In this document: positions 33,455 through 64,000 of the stretch, piece by piece
Layout: each line of letters opens with the position of its first letter
How positions within the stretch are numbered: the first letter of the stretch is position 1
From: Cristatella mucedo
Lineage: Eukaryota > Bryozoa > Phylactolaemata > Cristatellidae
NCBI GenBank assembly: GCA_009760855.2
Contig: WPIO01000001.1
Coordinates: 222,501 to 286,500, forward strand
Reading direction: 5' to 3'
DNA length: 64,000 bases
The notes under the pieces: generated by a model
What the model was told of the DNA's origin: nothing
Seen by the model: the letters and a program-made list of their open reading frames with translations, nothing else
Database searches by the model: none
Program-made: the position numbers and the translations under genes

Positions 33455-33600
33455 CGGTTTGGCCCAGTGGTTAAGGTGCTCGCCCTGACCAGGGTCTGGC
33501 CGAGGTCGCGGGCTCGTGCCCCGTTGCCTATGAGAAGCGCCTGAATAGAGAAGTTCTCTTATGGTGCTATATACATGAATTACATTTTTCATAATTATAT
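33455..33600 (+). mobile_element. SINE-2 copy, tRNA-derived
   Basis: GTTTGGCCCAGTGGTTAAGG (tRNA-like box A) and GGTCGCGGGCTCGTGCCCC (box B), then a body AAGCGCCTGAATAGAGAAGT ending TTCTCTTATGGTGCTATATA. The body matches the LINE-A terminal stem-loop. Confidence 0.78.
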
Positions 33601-33604
33601 ATTG

Positions 33605-34000
33605 CCGGAGTTAAAAAGCACGTGGATATAAATTGAGTTCTCTTAGTCGTAAAAAAAACCTACTATTATCATTGCTGTGACGACAGATCAGATGAGCTGC
33701 TAGGTTGTGTACCAGTTGTAGTCGATTAAGGCCGCAAGTCGAGAATCCTGAATAGAAGGAAATGCAGTAATGTAGATTCAAATGTGATTCGTAGTTAGCT
33801 GTCACGCTCAGGTCAAAGTAGGCCTATATTTAGGCGAATTTCACCAGATGTAAGTTAGGCACTAGACAGTGGAGCCAGCGTGCTCATCCAATGACAAGTC
33901 CTCTTCGACCGGCATTCTCAGATTATGAGTACACCTCAAGTGGAGTGATATTAAAGCCAAATCTTGTGAAGTTTGGTGGTCGTACTTTTATCTAGGCAGC
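33605..34000 (-). mobile_element. Decayed LINE-A-like fragment (minus)
   Basis: The minus-strand frame reads LNRLQLVHNLAAHLICR, the conserved RT-tail motif, with PSARNLGVIF-like traces towards 33,950. A stem-loop-like tail lies at 33,612-33,650. Confidence 0.55.
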
Positions 34001-34004
34001 TCTA

Positions 34005-34495
34005 ATTTTGGCGACCTGCCTCAGCTTAAATTGACCGACTTGACAGTGGCGGAAATGTGCTTATCTAAGGAAAAGTCGTATAGGAAGGGAGGGAAGTCAA
34101 AGCAGAGGTACAGCAGCGTGTCATTTGCACATCTATGGAAGCCAATGAATGCTAGGCATCTGCCATTCCAAAGATAACTAATTAAAGCAATCGAGCATCT
34201 AAATGTTTTCTTATCAGCTGATAATGGTTCTCGCAGTAACCTCAGACAGAATAACGAGCTCTAACATCAGCCTAGTATATATATATATATATTTAAGTAG
34301 AAAATATTTTAATTTCGTAATTATAAAAACATTAACAAAGGTTAGAAAAATATGGCGTCATTGGCGCCAACAAAGCCAATGACAACAGCAACCAACCAAC
34401 AGCAGCTGCACACAGATCAGCAGCATCAGACATAAGTAGTGGCAAAGAAAGCTGCCACAGTCCTCCACTGCTATGTTATAGTTTCAAGCTAGGCT
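34005..34495. other. Sequence downstream of REV1
   Basis: No gene seen. It contains a short TATATATATAT run (34,279-34,292). REV1 3' UTR and polyadenylation signals should lie here on the minus strand. Confidence 0.4.
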
Positions 34496-34499
34496 GCAT

Positions 34500-62812
<28,313 letters not shown>

Positions 62813-63028
62813 CTGCAATGCACGGAATATTGTGGCATGGCTAATTTCACTCAAGCAGTCAGTGGCATGCCATCGGCAGCTGCCACAACTATGGCATATC
62901 GATATACTTTCTTATATACTGCCGGATAGATTCCTGGCAGGATGCGGCATTCTCAGTGCAAAATTACACACGCACATACATTTTACACGCATCAACATAA
63001 AACAGACTGGCAAGAACTCGCAAACACG

Positions 63029-64000
<972 letters not shown>

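Overview
The window is nuclear DNA from a eukaryote, most likely a marine invertebrate animal. It holds two spliced genes with long introns, a canonical eukaryotic tRNA gene, CR1/L2-like LINE remnants ending in TTA repeats, tRNA-derived SINEs, solo LTRs, DNA-transposon remnants and many long microsatellites. A sponge or another early-branching animal would fit the LINE type and the FLYWCH protein, but that is a guess.

Both recognised genes lie on the minus strand. At the left, 9,858-12,637 holds the first three coding exons of an OPA1-like mitochondrial dynamin GTPase: an Arg/Ser-rich presequence, a Gly-rich membrane segment and part of the following linker. The GTPase exons were not found and probably lie in or beyond the first 9.8 kb. 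At the right, 34,500-62,812 holds 15 consecutive coding exons of the translesion DNA polymerase REV1, from the BRCT domain to the stop codon. Every junction was worked out by hand; reading phase is kept throughout and the total is 2,676 nt (892 codons including stop). The short exon coding the extreme N terminus was not found. The model keeps the protein-template Arg-Leu pair, the polymerase carboxylates and the C-terminal REV7-binding domain. One junction uses a GC donor. The linker before the C-terminal domain is very short.

Between the two genes, 12.7-34.4 kb is a repeat island. Left to right it holds a 5'-truncated LINE-A copy (13.65-14.77 kb), a sequence with little recognisable content (14.8-17.8 kb), an inverted-repeat element carrying a FLYWCH zinc-finger ORF with a nested pogo-like remnant and a TTTAGGG-rich tract (17.86-20.80 kb), a tRNA-Asn gene (21,986), a solo LTR (23,205-23,450), a LINE copy broken by at least three later insertions (24.75-27.25 kb), two related LTR-like repeats, and a decayed satellite of about 155-190 bp period (28.2-32.3 kb) that was itself hit by a 1.36-kb LTR and a LINE fragment.

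REV1 introns carry further LINE-A and LINE-B fragments, tRNA-derived SINEs and microsatellites. LINE-A and one SINE family share a 3'-terminal stem-loop, suggesting that the SINE borrows the LINE machinery. Besides the two genes, the tRNA and the FLYWCH ORF, I see no convincing coding sequence. Most open frames come from microsatellites or dead retroelements.
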